A DNA stretch of 64,000 nucleotides from Shewanella marinintestina (GTDB taxonomy: Bacteria; Pseudomonadota; Gammaproteobacteria; Enterobacterales; Shewanellaceae). This document shows, piece after piece, positions 36,523-46,294 of this stretch (within the stretch, counting starts at the first letter, position 1; the number at the start of each line of letters is the position of its first letter). The DNA is taken from NCBI RefSeq assembly GCF_023283845.1, contig NZ_JAKILC010000010.1:62001-126000 (forward strand). Direction: 5' to 3'. Made by a program: the position numbers and the translations under genes. The notes beneath the pieces were generated by a model. It was not told the origin of the DNA. It worked only from the letters and a program-made list of their open reading frames with translations, and did no database searches.

Positions 36523-39180
36523 ATGGAAAAAGTTACAAAAGTGTCAGCGTTGGCGCTAGCAATCACTGCTGCATTACCTATGACTGCACAAGCCGATATT
36601 ATGATAAGTGAATATGTAGAAGGCTCTGGCTTTAGTAAAGCCATCGAGATCTACAATTCAGGTACAGCAAGCGTAGACTTGTCAGATTACACCTTAGCCT
36701 ATTACTCAAAAGGCGATGCCACAGCTAAAACTATTCTAAATTTAAGCGGAAACCTTGCTGCTGGTTCGGTGAAAGTGATCACCAATAACCATGCCGATAA
36801 CACCATAGAATTAGATGCTGCAATTGACTCCGTCAGTGCGGCAATTTACTTCAATGGCGATGATAAAGTTGCCATCCTAAAAGGAACTGAGCAAGTCGAT
36901 CTGTTTGGTGAAATCGGCACAACTGGTGACTGGGCAAAAGATGTTACCGTTGAGCGTAATGCTAATGTGACCGCAGCTAACAGCACTTATCAAGCTAGCG
37001 AGTGGACGGTTAAGTCAAAGAACCTCTTTAGCGGACTCGGTGCACGCAATGGTAATTTTGCAGGTGGCGATATTCCTGTAGAGCCAAGCTTTAGCTGCCT
37101 TGGTGAAACCATTACCCCAATCTACGATGTGCAAGGCGTTGGTCGTATTAGCCCACTGATCGAATCAGGTAAGTTTGAGTCAAATGAAGAAGTGACTATT
37201 AGTGGTGTGGTGACTGCTCGTGGTGAAAGCCTGTTTAAAGGTTTTTATCTACAAGAGATCAATGGGGATAACTCACCTTACACCTCTGACGGTGTATTTG
37301 TTTATTTAGGTGAAGCTCCAAGTGAAGCTATTCAGCCTGGCACTCAAGTGTGTGTTAAGGGCAAAGTTAAAGATTTCTATGGCCTGACTCAAATCGATAT
37401 TAAAGCAGACAAAAAGTTTGTGATTGGCGAAAAAACTGACGTGCCAGCACCAGAAGCTTTTTACGTTGCTGATGGCGAGTCATTTGAGGATGCGCTAAAC
37501 CGCTACGAAGGTATGCAAATTGTGCTTGATGCGGGTAGCGATATGAAAGTTACGCGTACTTTCAGCTATGACTATGCAGCAAGAAGAAACAATATGGTGC
37601 TTTCTCATAAAACACCATTGATGAAGCCTACACAGGTTTATGCCCCTCATTCAGATAAAGCGACAGCATTACAGGCAGCAAATCGTGGTAATGAGCTGTA
37701 TATAGAATCTGACTTTAAAGCTAAAAATGGTGAGGTGCCTTACTTCCCAACATTCAATGCAGAAACAGGCTATATTCGTGTTGGTGATCAAATGACCAAT
37801 ATGACAGGCGTTGTTAGCTACAGCTATGGTGAGCCGCGTTTAGTCGTGACGAATGAAATTACTGCCGGTGACTTTATTCGCATTAATGATCGTACAAACG
37901 CTCCTGAAGTTGCCAGTCAGGGAGACATTCGCGTTGCTAGCTTTAACGTCCTAAACCTGTTCACCAGCGATAGCGATATTGGCGGTCCATTAAACCCAAC
38001 TTGTAAAGATCAAGCTGATGCAGATGCAAGCCGTGGGTGTGGTCGTGGTGCACACTCATTAGAAGACTATCAGCTACAAAGAGCTAAAATCGTTAATGCT
38101 ATTACCGAAATGAATGCCGATATCATAGGCTTAATGGAGATTGAAAATAACGGGTTTAGTGAGCATAGCTCAATTCAATACCTGCTCGATGCCTTAAACG
38201 CTGAAATGCCAGCAGAAGATGCCTATTCCTTTATTGAAGCTACTGATGCCGATAAGTATAAAGGTGAGTTCATTGGTGGTGATGCGATTGCAGTGGGTAT
38301 TTTATATCGTTCAAGCAAGGTAACCCCAAGCGGTGATGCCTTTATCGTTGCAACACCAGAGCAACACGCAACTGAAGGTGTTGCTAGCCGTGATAATAAT
38401 GGCACATTGGAGTACAGCCCTGCTTACGATAAGTTCCAGCGTCATAGCTTAGGACAAACTTTCCAAATCAATAATGAAAAACTTACCGTTGTGGTTAATC
38501 ACCTTAAGTCAAAAGGTTCAGGCTGTTTAGAAGACTGGTTAGAGTTTTCAGAAAGCAAAGATCCTGCTGATCTGCAAGGTAAGTGTAATGAGTTCCGGGT
38601 TTCAGCAGCCAAAGTACTTGGCGAGTCTCTAAAAACTGTAGAGGGTGGTTTGCTTGTCATTGGTGACATGAACTCTTACGGCATGGAAGATCCCATCGCT
38701 GTATTAACCGATTACGATGCAGCAACAGCAAATCGTGAAATAGTGAGCGCAGCTTGGACCACACTAAATGGTGACGTATATGAACGTCAAGGTAGCAAGA
38801 TTGATAAAGGCTATGGTCTTATCAACTTAAACACTCAAGCCCACGGCACTGCAACATTTGGCTATAGCTATAGTGGTGAGCTAGGTAACCTAGACCATGC
38901 ACTAGCTAACAAATTAGTTGCCGATAAACTGGTAGCAATTGAAGACTGGAACATCAATTCAGTTGAATCTAGCCTGTTTGAATACCCAAGCAAATATTCA
39001 GGTGATCTAGAGAAGTCTGACAATGCATTTAGTTCATCGGATCACGACCCTGTGATTATTGCACTAAGTTACCCAGCACCTAAACCTGAGCCAGAGGTAA
39101 AACCTAAAAATGACGGTGGTTCATTGGGTTACTTTGGCCTAATGTTACTTGGTCTGCTAGGACTTAGACGTACACGTTAA
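36523..39180 (+). CDS. exeM: Extracellular endonuclease, ExeM/NucH family, GlyGly-CTERM
   Basis: 885 residues. Signal peptide (1-24, ending AQA). A lamin-tail domain begins DIMISEYVEGSGFSKAIEIYN. An OB-like region follows (VTISGVVTARGESLFKGFYL). The endonuclease/exonuclease/phosphatase domain runs from about 468 (IRVASFNVLNLF) to 845, with catalytic-type residues in IIGLMEIENNGF, VVNHLKSKGS, VIGDMNSYG and SSDHDPVII. The tail NDGGSLGYFGLMLLGLLGL plus RRTR is a GlyGly-CTERM signal, expected to be handled by type II secretion and rhombosortase. In Shewanella oneidensis the family degrades extracellular DNA and affects biofilm. The upstream CRP site makes it responsive to carbon or to anaerobic state. 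A strong terminator follows. Confidence 0.95.
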   Translation: MEKVTKVSALALAITAALPMTAQADIMISEYVEGSGFSKAIEIYNSGTASVDLSDYTLAYYSKGDATAKTILNLSGNLAAGSVKVITNNHADNTIELDAAIDSVSAAIYFNGDDKVAILKGTEQVDLFGEIGTTGDWAKDVTVERNANVTAANSTYQASEWTVKSKNLFSGLGARNGNFAGGDIPVEPSFSCLGETITPIYDVQGVGRISPLIESGKFESNEEVTISGVVTARGESLFKGFYLQEINGDNSPYTSDGVFVYLGEAPSEAIQPGTQVCVKGKVKDFYGLTQIDIKADKKFVIGEKTDVPAPEAFYVADGESFEDALNRYEGMQIVLDAGSDMKVTRTFSYDYAARRNNMVLSHKTPLMKPTQVYAPHSDKATALQAANRGNELYIESDFKAKNGEVPYFPTFNAETGYIRVGDQMTNMTGVVSYSYGEPRLVVTNEITAGDFIRINDRTNAPEVASQGDIRVASFNVLNLFTSDSDIGGPLNPTCKDQADADASRGCGRGAHSLEDYQLQRAKIVNAITEMNADIIGLMEIENNGFSEHSSIQYLLDALNAEMPAEDAYSFIEATDADKYKGEFIGGDAIAVGILYRSSKVTPSGDAFIVATPEQHATEGVASRDNNGTLEYSPAYDKFQRHSLGQTFQINNEKLTVVVNHLKSKGSGCLEDWLEFSESKDPADLQGKCNEFRVSAAKVLGESLKTVEGGLLVIGDMNSYGMEDPIAVLTDYDAATANREIVSAAWTTLNGDVYERQGSKIDKGYGLINLNTQAHGTATFGYSYSGELGNLDHALANKLVADKLVAIEDWNINSVESSLFEYPSKYSGDLEKSDNAFSSSDHDPVIIALSYPAPKPEPEVKPKNDGGSLGYFGLMLLGLLGLRRTR

Positions 39181-39197
39181 TCCAGTAAAGCAATACT

Positions 39198-39235
39198 AAA
39201 AAAGGCTCAGCGGAGTAATCCGCTGAGCCTTTTTA
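39198..39235. terminator. Terminator between exeM and the purine permease
   Basis: 11-bp perfect stem AGGCTCAGCGG/CCGCTGAGCCT with A run before and T run after, so it serves both convergent genes. Confidence 0.93.
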
Positions 39236-39268
39236 TTTTGCTAAACATCAATGCATTAAGTATTGAAA

Positions 39269-40654
39269 TTAATGACCATCAACAAAAGCAAATTTGATGA
39301 TAAACAGCAGTGCCACTAATGCTACACCAGGGTGGATTTCACGCCAGCGATTGGTGCCAACTTTTAGCACGCAGTAAGTAATAAAACCTGCTGCTACGCC
39401 TTCAGTTATCGAGAAGGTAAACGGCATCATCACTGCGGTAATAAAAGCTGGAGCCGACTCAGTTAAGTCTTTACCATCAATTTTAGCGAGTTCTGATGAC
39501 ATCAAAATGCCCACATAAACCAGTGCGCCAGCAACTGCGTAACCCGGTACCATTGCAGCTAATGGCGAGAAGAAAATCACCAAAATAAACAAAAGGCCAG
39601 CAACAATCGCAGTTAAGCCTGTACGTCCACCAGCAGCAACACCTGCCGAGCTTTCAATGTAAGCCGTAACGGTTGAGGTGCCCATGTAAGCGCCAACAAC
39701 TGATGTCGCAGAGTCTGTCATCAAGGCTTGTTTCATACGTGGGAAACGGCCGCGTTTATCGGTAAAGCCACATTTCTCTGTTACGCCAATCATGGTGCCA
39801 GAGCTGTCAAATAGGCTTACCAGCGCAAAAGAGAAAATCACTCCCATAAGTGCGACATCAAGTGAACCTGCTAAATCTAACTCACCAAAAGTATTAGCAA
39901 TACTAGGCGGCATAGACACAATACCAGTGTACTCAATGTCGCCCATTAGAGCTGCAATAGCGGTGACGATTGCAATCGACACTAGTACCGCAGAATGAAT
40001 ACCACGAGAAGCTAAAATTACGATAATAAAGAAGCCTAGTGCACCTAATACACATTCTAGTGAGCTTAAGTCACCCACTGTAATCATGGTTGCAGGGCTT
40101 GCGACCACAATACCGGCGTTACTAAAACCGACCATGGCGATAAGTAAACCAATACCACTTGGAATACCAATGCGCAGACATTTTGGGATATTAGTTAAAA
40201 TCCAAGAGCGGATACCAAGTAGAGACACGATGGCAAAACACACAGCCCCCCAGAAGATGGTACCCATACCTATTTGCCAGCTTACGCCCATCCCCACGAC
40301 CACAGAGAAGGCGAAAAAGGCATTCAGGCCCATTGCTGGAGCGAGCGCGATAGGTAAGTTAGCAATTAAGCCCATGGCGATACAGCCAATGGCGCTGATC
40401 AGACAGGTGACAACAAAAACCGCACTGGCATCCATTCCTGCTGCTGACAAGATTTGTGGATTAACAAAAACGATGTACACCATAGTCATAAAGGTAGTGA
40501 TACCTGCAATGACCTCAGTCGATACGTTAGTGTTATGGGCTGACAGTTTAAAAAATCGCTCTAACAAACCCGACTTTGCAGGTACTTCGCTAGAGTTTGC
40601 TGCCGTATTAGCAGCTTTTACATCGCTGTGCGGTGCATTACTTGGCGTACTCAT
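39269..40654 (-). CDS. NCS2-family purine permease (AzgA/PbuG type)
   Basis: 461 residues with about twelve to fourteen membrane segments. Family signatures: ERFFKLSAHNTNVSTEVIAG at the start, TTFMTMVYIVFVNPQIL, and ALAPAMGLNAFFAFSV. The AzgA-like group (E. coli GhxP, AdeP and relatives) imports adenine, guanine or hypoxanthine with protons. The polar N-terminal extension of about 30 residues is unusual in length. Substrate choice is not decidable from sequence, but guaD lies 3 kb away. A near-perfect CRP site (40840-40855) is located about 190 bp upstream of this gene on the shared intergenic region. It shares the terminator of exeM. Confidence 0.92.
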   Translation of the reverse strand: MSTPSNAPHSDVKAANTAANSSEVPAKSGLLERFFKLSAHNTNVSTEVIAGITTFMTMVYIVFVNPQILSAAGMDASAVFVVTCLISAIGCIAMGLIANLPIALAPAMGLNAFFAFSVVVGMGVSWQIGMGTIFWGAVCFAIVSLLGIRSWILTNIPKCLRIGIPSGIGLLIAMVGFSNAGIVVASPATMITVGDLSSLECVLGALGFFIIVILASRGIHSAVLVSIAIVTAIAALMGDIEYTGIVSMPPSIANTFGELDLAGSLDVALMGVIFSFALVSLFDSSGTMIGVTEKCGFTDKRGRFPRMKQALMTDSATSVVGAYMGTSTVTAYIESSAGVAAGGRTGLTAIVAGLLFILVIFFSPLAAMVPGYAVAGALVYVGILMSSELAKIDGKDLTESAPAFITAVMMPFTFSITEGVAAGFITYCVLKVGTNRWREIHPGVALVALLFIIKFAFVDGH

Positions 40655-40839
40655 AACTAGATTATTTCCATCTTAACTTCACTGTTGCCACGGTAAAAGC
40701 GACTGTAAAAAAGCCAATTTTCCATTCGCGGCGCGCGCACTTAATCCCCAGAACAGTAGTTCTGAAGATAACGATTAAACAATTTCGATTTAGGTAACGA
40801 AAGGGGCGCTATTGTAGAGTAGAGAGAGGGTCAAACATG

Positions 40840-40855
40840 AGTGATTCACATCACA
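40840..40855. promoter_or_regulatory. CRP-like site between the purine permease and the Spo0M gene
   Basis: AGTGATTCACATCACA: nine of the ten core bases of TGTGA-N6-TCACA. It lies about midway between two divergent genes, so which it controls is open. The rest of the 397-bp intergenic region shows no other clear signal. Confidence 0.5.
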
Positions 40856-41051
40856 TATTACAGAGTTTTTTAGAGGGGAAATAAGCTTGCTGCGGCGCTT
40901 TCGATTATATACTAAAAATATTAGCTGTAACCATTGCACTAACTCTGTTGTAGAAGTCTAACTAACCAGCTAAATACACAGTAGTTATTGAGCTAAACCA
41001 TGCCTAATGCTAGTGTCAGCCTCAAGCTTGTTTATATCCAAGGACAGATAA

Positions 41052-41804
41052 ATGCTAAAAAAACTTCTCGCCAGTGTCGGCATTGGCAAAGCAACCGTTG
41101 ATACCATTTTGCTTGATGAACAATTACGTGCCGGTGATAGCTTTGCTATCGAAGTCATCATTAAAGGTGGCGATGTTGAGCAAGAGCTAAACGGTCTAGA
41201 ATTTGCCATTATGGCCGAAGCCAAAGCCGAGCAAGAAATCGGTGACAATGAAGTTAAATACAACAAAAGTCTCGTACTGCAAAGCTGGCAACCTAGCCTA
41301 GATATCACCATACAGCCAGGCGAAACCATCACTCATCAATTTGAGTTAGATCTGCATCCAGAGATCCCTGCTTCCAGTCTATTTGGTCAGCGTATTGCTA
41401 AAGTGTGGCTTCAAACCGGCTTAGATATTAAAAATGGCATTGATGGCTCAGATAAAGATCCATTAGTCATAGTGCCTTCAAATACTCAACTTGCGGTATT
41501 AGAACTCATTGAAAACAGCGGCTACCGTCTATTTAAGTCTGATATTGAGGTCGGTTACATTAGCGCGCAAAGTTTTAGTTCTCAGCTACCGTGTTATCAA
41601 GAGTACGAGTTCAAACCGGAGTCTCGCTCTTTCTTTGGTGCTAAAGAGCTAGAAGTCACTTTTGTTGATAATAGCGCAGAAACTGGCGTACTCATTGAAA
41701 TCGATAGAGCCTTTTCGGGTGATGGCTATCATAGTGTATCGATTCCGAATCATTGCGACAGTGTTGACACTGTTAGGCCTTATATTGAAAGGCTGCTGAG
41801 TTAA
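41052..41804 (+). CDS. Spo0M-family protein (arrestin-like fold)
   Basis: 250 residues. MLKKLLASVGIGKATVDTIL followed by AGDSFAIEVIIKGGDVEQELNGLEF is the start of the sporulation-control protein Spo0M family, which is widespread in non-sporulating bacteria as well. The N-terminal half forms an arrestin-like beta-sandwich (LQSWQPSLDITIQPGE). The C-terminal half (LPCYQEYEFKPESRSFFGAKELEV) completes the family. Its role outside Bacillus is unknown; in Bacillus it affects Spo0 control and cell shape by interactions. AAGGA before ATG supports the start. Independent gene with terminator. Confidence 0.92.
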   Translation: MLKKLLASVGIGKATVDTILLDEQLRAGDSFAIEVIIKGGDVEQELNGLEFAIMAEAKAEQEIGDNEVKYNKSLVLQSWQPSLDITIQPGETITHQFELDLHPEIPASSLFGQRIAKVWLQTGLDIKNGIDGSDKDPLVIVPSNTQLAVLELIENSGYRLFKSDIEVGYISAQSFSSQLPCYQEYEFKPESRSFFGAKELEVTFVDNSAETGVLIEIDRAFSGDGYHSVSIPNHCDSVDTVRPYIERLLS

Positions 41805-41839
41805 ACAATTCAGACTGTTTAAAATAGGTAGATAAACAA

Positions 41840-41876
41840 CAAAAGCCAGTATTCCATACTGGCTTTTGTTTTTTTA
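41840..41876 (+). terminator. Terminator of the Spo0M-family gene
   Basis: 12-bp perfect stem AAAAGCCAGTAT/ATACTGGCTTTT, short loop, long T run. Confidence 0.9.
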
Positions 41877-42224
41877 ACTTGTGCAGAAATTCACTTTTAC
41901 TTAGCCAATAGCTCAAAACAACACAAACTCGCTATTCTCTCCATTTCGAACTGCAAACAGAATATCTGACTAATACTGCGCTACAGCTCACTCCCACACA
42001 ATAAAAGCTGCTACCAAGATCAAATATAAATAAATATTAATCCAAATCGTTCACTTTACGAGCAACCAGAGATATCCGAGAGATAAATAAGTGTGGCAGT
42101 ATAAGCCGCCACTAAATAGGCGTAACAACATAAAAAACTATTAAAAACAAATCAATAAAACAAAAAGTCAGTAACAAATTGAAGGTTTTTTTATAACGAC
42201 TTTATCTATTTTGCTAGGAGTCAT
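41877..42224. other. Gene-free stretch before gltS
   Basis: About 350 bases. A small hairpin GTGGC/GCCAC lies around 42094-42113. No convincing operator was found. AGGAG stands six to seven bases before the gltS ATG. Confidence 0.4.
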
Positions 42225-43448
42225 ATGAATACAGTCTTTACCATTGGCGAGCTCGAATCATTTTTAGTCGCGATTCTTGTGCTATTCATCGGTCACGCGG
42301 TTAACCGCTATATTCCAGTATTAAAAAAATACAATATCCCCGAACCCATTGTCGGCGGGTTAATTATTGCTGCCGCGATTACTGTGCTGCATTTTAATAA
42401 TATTACGATAAACTTTAGCCTATCGATGCAAAACACCCTGATGCTGATGTTTTTCAGCACTGTTGGTCTGGCCGCAAACTATAAGTTGTTGCTAAAAGGC
42501 GGTAGCAAGGTCTTCATCTTCTTGGGTGTCGCATCGCTATTTATTATTATTCAAAACATTGTCGGTGTAAGTCTTGCGAGCCTATTAGGACTTGAATCCT
42601 TTATGGGCTTAATCGCCGGTTCAATCACTTTATCGGGCGGTCATGGCACCGGCGCTGCTTGGGCAGATACTTTCCAAACCGAATATGGAATTAACACCCT
42701 TGAATTCGCAATGGCAGCGGCAACATTTGGCTTAGTCATGGGTGGTATTATTGGTGGCCCGGTTGCCCAGCGCCTTATCAATAAAAACAACTTAGTCTCA
42801 AGTTATGGTGTTGGTGGTAACCACCATACCGATCACCCCGATCTAGTAACTTATGATCAGCTAGAAATTGACCGAGTAACCGCTAAAAGCGTACTTGAAG
42901 TGCTATTTATTATGCTGCTCTGTGTGGCTGGTGCTAAATGGACTAGCGCACTAATTGAAGCTGTTGGTGCAAGCTGGCTAAAGATGCCAGAATTTGTTTA
43001 CGCACTGTTTATTGGTGTGATGATTACCAACTGTACAGAGCTGACTCGCAGCTACAAAATTAACAGCGAATGTGTTGATGTGCTGGGTTCGGTATCGCTA
43101 GCGCTATTCCTGTCAATGGCGCTAATGAACTTAAAACTATGGGAAATTTTTGACCTTGCTATTCCACTACTCATAATCTTAGTGGTGCAAACGGCAGTAC
43201 TGGCTTTGTTCGCCTATTTCGTCACATTTAAGATGATGGGCAGTAACTACGATGCAGCAGTCATGGCTGGCGGCCACTGTGGCTTTGGCCTAGGTGCAAC
43301 ACCAACAGCCGTTATGAACATGGGCGCCTTGGTTTCAAGAACAGGTCCATCACCACAAGCCTTTATGGTGGTGCCGATTGTAGGCGCATTCTTCGTTGAT
43401 ATCGTCAACGCGATTATCTTAAAAGGCTTTATGATTTTTGTTGGTTAA
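42225..43448 (+). CDS. gltS: Sodium/glutamate symporter, GltS family
   Basis: 407 residues with about ten to twelve membrane segments, near the 401 of E. coli GltS. Hallmarks: the start TIGELESFLVAILVLFIG, NIPEPIVGGLIIAAA, GSITLSGGHGTGAAWADTFQ in the first re-entrant loop, and the second GGxxG loop VMAGGHCGFGLGATPTAVMN near the C-terminus. It imports glutamate with sodium ions across the inner membrane. All conserved glycine loops are intact. Good ribosome site AGGAG, and a terminator follows. Monocistronic. Confidence 0.95.
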   Translation: MNTVFTIGELESFLVAILVLFIGHAVNRYIPVLKKYNIPEPIVGGLIIAAAITVLHFNNITINFSLSMQNTLMLMFFSTVGLAANYKLLLKGGSKVFIFLGVASLFIIIQNIVGVSLASLLGLESFMGLIAGSITLSGGHGTGAAWADTFQTEYGINTLEFAMAAATFGLVMGGIIGGPVAQRLINKNNLVSSYGVGGNHHTDHPDLVTYDQLEIDRVTAKSVLEVLFIMLLCVAGAKWTSALIEAVGASWLKMPEFVYALFIGVMITNCTELTRSYKINSECVDVLGSVSLALFLSMALMNLKLWEIFDLAIPLLIILVVQTAVLALFAYFVTFKMMGSNYDAAVMAGGHCGFGLGATPTAVMNMGALVSRTGPSPQAFMVVPIVGAFFVDIVNAIILKGFMIFVG

Positions 43449-43465
43449 TCCCAGACTATAATAGT

Positions 43466-43497
43466 AAAAAGCCAGCTAAATTAGCTGGCTTTTTTTA
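43466..43497. terminator. Bidirectional terminator, gltS and the EamA gene
   Basis: Stem AAAAAGCCAGCTA/TAGCTGGCTTTTT with a short loop and T run, between convergent genes. Confidence 0.9.
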
Positions 43498-43504
43498 TCC
43501 GCTT

Positions 43505-44395
43505 TTATGCTGATTTAGTTAGCTCCATCTTTGCCAACTCCACCTTAGCGTAGTACCTAGAAAGCTTGATATAGATAATCAAAGACAGAAATATCACTCC
43601 GCCGCCGAGTAACTTTTGCGGCTCTAGAGTCTCACCTAGTACACTAATGCTAAGCAATAGAGTCCAAATCGGTTCTAAGATCATTAGCAACGCAGCAGTT
43701 TCCATACTGACCTTGTACTGTCCCATTGTCTGCAATAAATAACGCACTGAAGTGGCCATAACAGTCGAAAGCACAAACCATACCAGCAATTGATTAGAAA
43801 ACTCTACAGCTTCAGGCTCAGTATAAAGTGTATATAACAAGCCGACTAAACCAACAACAAATAGCTGCAAACAGATAGATACTAGCGGTTTAAGCTTGCC
43901 ACTAATACGCTTATTCATCACAAAATGTACCGACAACAATGCCGATGCGAGCAAGAACAATAACTGGCTCGACTCCATCTTCCAGCCATTGGTTAAGCTC
44001 ATTAACATCATGCCGCTAACGCTGACTGGCAGTGCAATCCAAAAAGCCCGATTGGGCTTAACTTGAAACAGTAACCAAGCCGTTAGCGGGGCAATAATCA
44101 TCGCTAGACTCATGATAAACGCGCCCTCAGATAAGCCATCACTTATCGATACCGCATAAATCCATACTTGTAATGCTAAGCCTAAAAACACCCCGACTCC
44201 GCAGGCCGACAACACTTGCTTAGCGCTTAGCTTAAGCAAACTTTTATAGCAAAAAGGCACTAAAATCAGGCTTGCGAGTATAAATCGACTCGCGATAAAC
44301 ATTTCTCCCGCCATCGATTGCACCACAACTTTTGAGGCAATCCAGCCCATTGCAGCCAATAAGGTGGCGATAAACAGATACAATACTCCGCGCAT
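43505..44395 (-). CDS. EamA/DMT-family membrane transporter
   Basis: About 296 residues with ten predicted membrane helices arranged as two EamA repeats, the second ending in the typical EPIWTLLLSISVLGETLEPQK. DMT transporters export metabolites such as amino acids or take up small molecules; the substrate cannot be read. The frame stays open to 44473, but those first 26 residues would add a polar, odd segment; ATG 44395 (MRGVLYLFIATLLAAMGW) gives a normal first helix and has AAGAG upstream. The short K/E-rich cytoplasmic tail at the C-terminus is normal. Confidence 0.88.
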   Translation of the reverse strand: MRGVLYLFIATLLAAMGWIASKVVVQSMAGEMFIASRFILASLILVPFCYKSLLKLSAKQVLSACGVGVFLGLALQVWIYAVSISDGLSEGAFIMSLAMIIAPLTAWLLFQVKPNRAFWIALPVSVSGMMLMSLTNGWKMESSQLLFLLASALLSVHFVMNKRISGKLKPLVSICLQLFVVGLVGLLYTLYTEPEAVEFSNQLLVWFVLSTVMATSVRYLLQTMGQYKVSMETAALLMILEPIWTLLLSISVLGETLEPQKLLGGGVIFLSLIIYIKLSRYYAKVELAKMELTKSA

Positions 44396-44473
44396 TCTGA
44401 GCACTCTTAAAAAGGAGATGGATACGTTATTTTGATATGGAGAGAGAAGTGACAACATCAAAATAGCCAGCAT

Positions 44474-44514
44474 AAAAACAAAATAGCAATCCCACTGACA
44501 TGGGATTGCTATTG
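44474..44514 (-). terminator. Terminator of the nemA-gloA transcript
   Basis: Perfect 12-bp stem AATAGCAATCCC/GGGATTGCTATT with an 8-base loop and, on the minus strand, a T-rich tail. Confidence 0.85.
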
Positions 44515-44553
44515 GTTTAGCACACTATTTTAAATTAGGAAGTGCGGGTAATG

Positions 44554-45651
44554 CTACTGATTATATTCACTGTAATCAGTTAATCCCTTTTCGCCACCTC
44601 CAAACAGGGTGGCAGGGTCGTGCTTAGCAAGCTCAAAGCCATATTGAATACGCTTAGGTAAATCAGGATTAGCCACAAACGGACGACCAAAACCAATCAT
44701 ATCAGCAAGGCCATCAGCAATTGTTTGCGCCGCTTTATCAGCGTTATATTTACCGGCATAAATCAGCACACCATCAAAGGCATCGCGCACGGCACGTTTA
44801 AATGCTGCAGGAGTTTCTGGCGCATCGTCCCAGTCCACTTCAGCAAGATGTAAATACACTATTTTATGCTTATTGAGTAACGCTGCCGCTGCGGTGTATG
44901 TCTGTTCCGGGGTCGCATCGACAGTACCATTAAGTGAGGTAAATGGCGCTAGACGCACACCGACTTTGTCGCTACCAATGGCATCCACCATAGTCGCAAC
45001 CACTTCATCTAAAAAGCGTAAACGGTTTTCAATGCTACCACCGTATTCGTCAGTGCGGTTATTGGCCTCTGAATCAATAAACTGATTCACCAAATAACCG
45101 TTAGCCGCGTGCAGTTCAATGCCATCAAAACCAGCTTCAATTGCATTTAGCGCGGCTTGACGGTATTGACCAATGACCATGTCGATATCGGCTTTTGTCA
45201 TTTCGCGCGGCTCAACCACTTCAACAAAGCCCGGCTCATCACTGCCATTATCGATAAATACTTTTACGCCTTCCGCTTTCAGTGCCGATGAGGAAATTGG
45301 CTGCTCACCACCAATATTATCAGGGTGTGTCACACGGCCAACGTGCCATAGCTGAGCAAATATAACCCCGCCTTTGGCATGTACGGCGTCAGTAGTTTTC
45401 TTCCAACCGGCAATTTGTGATGGGCTATAAATACCCGGCGTCCACGCATAGCCCTGGCCCATTGGCGAAATTTGGGTGCCTTCGGCAACAATTAACCCCG
45501 CAGATGCACGCTGAGCATAATAGGTCGCCATCATATCGTTCGCTTCATTACCCGGTTGAGTAGCGCGCGAGCGGGTCATTGGTGGCATCACAATACGGTT
45601 ATTAAGTGTATGGCGACCAAGTTGTACTGGTTGAAATAATGCGTTTTTCAT
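44554..45651 (-). CDS. nemA: Old yellow enzyme alkene reductase (NemA-like)
   Basis: 365 residues, the usual size of NemA and PETN reductase. FMN-binding start LFQPVQLGRHTLNNRIVMPP with Thr26 (MTRSRA), substrate-binding HAAN in GIELHAANGYLVNQFID, followed by the active Tyr, and the phosphate-binding end LADMIGFGRPFVANPDLP. It reduces activated C=C bonds, N-ethylmaleimide, nitroesters and related electrophiles with NAD(P)H. gloA precedes it on the same strand with a gap of about 110 bases; in E. coli nemA and gloA form one operon under NemR. No NemR-like repressor is visible here. AGAGG before ATG. Confidence 0.95.
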   Translation of the reverse strand: MKNALFQPVQLGRHTLNNRIVMPPMTRSRATQPGNEANDMMATYYAQRASAGLIVAEGTQISPMGQGYAWTPGIYSPSQIAGWKKTTDAVHAKGGVIFAQLWHVGRVTHPDNIGGEQPISSSALKAEGVKVFIDNGSDEPGFVEVVEPREMTKADIDMVIGQYRQAALNAIEAGFDGIELHAANGYLVNQFIDSEANNRTDEYGGSIENRLRFLDEVVATMVDAIGSDKVGVRLAPFTSLNGTVDATPEQTYTAAAALLNKHKIVYLHLAEVDWDDAPETPAAFKRAVRDAFDGVLIYAGKYNADKAAQTIADGLADMIGFGRPFVANPDLPKRIQYGFELAKHDPATLFGGGEKGLTDYSEYNQ

Positions 45652-45762
45652 TTTAAATGCCTCTTAATCGACGCTGCTATGCGCTGTTAAATTCTGATGA
45701 CTGTGATAAACCTGTGCGACGAACTAACGTGGTTAACTTGAGATATAAATTATCGTAATCAA

Positions 45763-46140
45763 CTAGCTAAGCTGAATAAGCTCTATTTGATAGCCATCAG
45801 GATCGGTAATAAAGGCAATATGAGTCGAGCCACCTTTTACCGGCCCCGGTTCGCGAGTCACATTACCGCCAAGCGCTTTAATCTTGTCGCAAGCAGCATA
45901 AATATCATCGCTACCTAACGCCAAGTGGCCAAATGCAGTACCTTTTTCATAGCTGTTGGTGTCCCAGTTATGGGTTAATTCGATTGTGGTGCCGCCAGCT
46001 TCAAAGCCAACAAACACTAAGGTGTAGCGGTACTCAGTGTTGTCTGTTCTTTCAAGTACCTTCATACCCAACACTTTGCTGTAAAACTCAATTGATTTGT
46101 CTAAATCAACAACACGCAACATGGTGTGTAAAAACTTCAT
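45763..46140 (-). CDS. gloA: Lactoylglutathione lyase (glyoxalase I)
   Basis: 125 residues, against 135 in E. coli GloA. All four metal ligands are in place: His in FLHTMLRV (residue 5), Glu in TTIELTHNW, His in AFGHLALG and Glu in GYQIELIQ. It turns the hemithioacetal of methylglyoxal and glutathione into lactoylglutathione. The frame can start at 46191, but GGAG six bases ahead of ATG 46140 and the family alignment both fix the start at MKFLHTML. Upstream of nemA on the same strand; the two are likely cotranscribed electrophile-defence genes. Confidence 0.95.
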   Translation of the reverse strand: MKFLHTMLRVVDLDKSIEFYSKVLGMKVLERTDNTEYRYTLVFVGFEAGGTTIELTHNWDTNSYEKGTAFGHLALGSDDIYAACDKIKALGGNVTREPGPVKGGSTHIAFITDPDGYQIELIQLS

Positions 46141-46294
46141 CTTTAGCTCCAAAACACATTCGCTGATCTTGCTAGCAGGGATGATTATCACTCCCGCGTA
46201 AGCAATCTATGGAGGCTATATTAAGGTAATTAACCCAAGATAAATAATTATGATATTTTCTTATTATGATAACTTTTTGTTATCAACAGAAACA

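Noticed and set aside
40086..40676. Long open frame of 196 codons antisense to the purine permease
   Set aside because: It is the mirror of a membrane-protein coding region, which often leaves open antisense frames; the permease match is decisive.
44554..46140. Full nemRA-gloA operon as in E. coli
   Set aside because: Only gloA and nemA are present, in reversed order, and no TetR-type NemR gene is found in or near them.
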